Assembly (NCBI GenBank): GCA_902478725.1
Contig: CABSMD010000149.1
Coordinates: forward strand, 1-6,505
Source of the DNA: an uncultured Clostridia bacterium
Lineage (GTDB): Bacteria > Bacillota > Clostridia > HGM11514
Length of the DNA stretch: 6,505 nucleotides
Reading direction: 5' to 3'
Part shown: one piece after another, positions 5,386 through 6,505 of the stretch
Layout of the letters: every line of letters starts with the position of its first letter
Position numbering within the stretch: the stretch's first letter is position 1
The notes under the pieces: generated by a model
Database searches by the model: none
Seen by the model: only the letters and a program-made list of their open reading frames with translations
What the model was told of the DNA's origin: nothing
Position numbers and translations under genes: made by a program

Positions 5386-6505
5386 TTATTCATATCTTTT
5401 TAACAGGATCGTCGCGTTATGCCCGCCAAATCCAAAAGAATTCGACAGTGCGTAGCGGATTTCCTTCTCTAAGCCGGCATTTGGTACATAATCCAGATCA
5501 CATTCCTCGTCCTTTTCGCAATAGTGTATGGTCGCGGGTACGAATGCGTCCTTGAGTGCCATGGCGCAGACGATTGCCTCCACGCCGCCCGCCGCGCCGA
5601 GCATGTGCCCGGTCATGGATTTGGTGGAGCTGACCTTTAGCTCATAAGCGTGGGTGCCGAACACCGACTTAATCGCAGCGGTTTCAAACTTGTCGTTGTA
5701 GTCGGTGGAGGTGCCGTGGGCGTTGATGTAATCCACATCATCGGCCGCAATGCCCGCGTCATTTATGGCATTTTGCATTGCGAGCGCGCCACCGGTGCCG
5801 TCGGGCGCCGGCGCGGTGATGTGGTAAGCGTCATCGCTTGCGCCGTAACCGACCACCTCGGCATAGATTTTTGCCCCGCGTGCCTTGGCGTGCTCCAGCT
5901 CCTCTAAAATCAGGATGCCGGAACCCTCGCCCATGACAAACCCGTCGCGGTTTTTGTCAAACGGACGGCTGGCGGTTTCCGGATCGGTCTGGGTGGACAT
6001 CGCCTTCATGCTGCAAAAGCCCGCGAACGCAAGCGGGGTTACGACCGCTTCCGCGCCGCCGGTAAACGCAATGTCTAAAATACCGGACCGGACGGCATGG
6101 AATGCCTCGCCGACCGCGTTGGTGCCGGACGCGCAGGCGGATACCGTCACATAATTGACGCCGCGCGCGCCGGTCAGGATTGCGATCTGTCCGGCCAGAA
6201 TGTTCGGGATCATCATCGGGATAAAAAACGGGCTCACACGGGAGCTGCCCTTGTTTATCAAGGCGCTGTGCTGATCCTCAAGCGTTTCCATCCCGCCGAT
6301 GCCGCAGCCGACGATTACGCCGGTGCGGTCAAGATCTGCTGCAGCAAAATCGATGCCCGAATCCGCGACGGCTTGCTTGGCGGCGGCGATTCCAAACTGG
6401 GTAAAGCGGTCCATCCGCCGTGCTTCTTTTTTATCAATATAGTCAGTCACGTCAAAATCCTTGACCTCGCCCGCCATCTTACAGGGAAATCCTTCCGTAT
6501 CAAAC
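5386..6505 (-). CDS. fabF: 3-oxoacyl-[acyl-carrier-protein] synthase II (FabF), 5' end beyond window
   Basis: FabF elongates fatty acids in the cytosol by condensing malonyl-ACP with acyl-ACP. The frame stays open to the window edge and reads FDTEGFPCK before the methionine at 6477, matching the family's conserved segment ahead of AGEVKDFD. That methionine is therefore internal; 372 residues are visible and about 40 are missing. The Cys-His-His set of KAS I/II enzymes is complete: TVSACASGTNA with the nucleophile (Cys124 of the visible fragment), NAHGTSTDYND (His263), and STKSMTGHMLGAAGG (Lys295, His300). The C-terminal SNSFGFGGHNATILLKRY is characteristic. The gene ends with TAA at 5386-5388, 44 bases before rnc. 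acpP and other fab genes would be expected upstream, outside the window. Confidence 0.97.
   Translation of the reverse strand, partial: FDTEGFPCKMAGEVKDFDVTDYIDKKEARRMDRFTQFGIAAAKQAVADSGIDFAAADLDRTGVIVGCGIGGMETLEDQHSALINKGSSRVSPFFIPMMIPNILAGQIAILTGARGVNYVTVSACASGTNAVGEAFHAVRSGILDIAFTGGAEAVVTPLAFAGFCSMKAMSTQTDPETASRPFDKNRDGFVMGEGSGILILEELEHAKARGAKIYAEVVGYGASDDAYHITAPAPDGTGGALAMQNAINDAGIAADDVDYINAHGTSTDYNDKFETAAIKSVFGTHAYELKVSSTKSMTGHMLGAAGGVEAIVCAMALKDAFVPATIHYCEKDEECDLDYVPNAGLEKEIRYALSNSFGFGGHNATILLKRYE

Overview
The window looks like chromosomal DNA from a Gram-positive Firmicute, most likely a Clostridia-type organism of moderate G+C. The support is the gene content (clostridial/Thermus-type PyrE, a single RumA/RlmD-like methyltransferase, the fabF-rnc-radical SAM order seen in clostridia), the purine-rich GGAGG-type ribosome binding sites and the use of TTG and GTG starts. 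No genus can be named from the sequence alone.

Layout: positions 1-3023 are read on the plus strand and 3075-6505 on the minus strand, so the two halves converge on a 51-base gap around 3024-3074. The plus half holds the 3' part of a histidine phosphatase gene, pyrE (orotate phosphoribosyltransferase) 15 bases downstream, a good intrinsic terminator, an rlmD-like 23S rRNA uracil-5 methyltransferase gene, and a small AT-rich gene for an unrecognised two-helix membrane protein. The minus half, in its own reading direction, holds fabF (its first ~40 codons lie beyond the window), rnc (RNase III), a minimal Elp3-like radical SAM gene that overlaps the end of rnc, and a RimJ/RimL-type GNAT acetyltransferase gene.

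Most of the window is housekeeping: pyrimidine synthesis, rRNA modification, fatty acid elongation and RNA processing. fabF, rnc and the radical SAM gene are probably one transcription unit; the radical SAM start lies inside rnc, which suggests translational coupling. smc and ftsY, often found after rnc in Firmicutes, do not follow it here. The least explained parts are the membrane protein at 2547-3023 (about 36% G+C over 2581-3000, with an inverted repeat just upstream), the function of the short Elp3-like protein, and several hairpins placed against start or stop signals. I saw no tRNA, rRNA, CRISPR array, insertion sequence or clear new multi-gene system.
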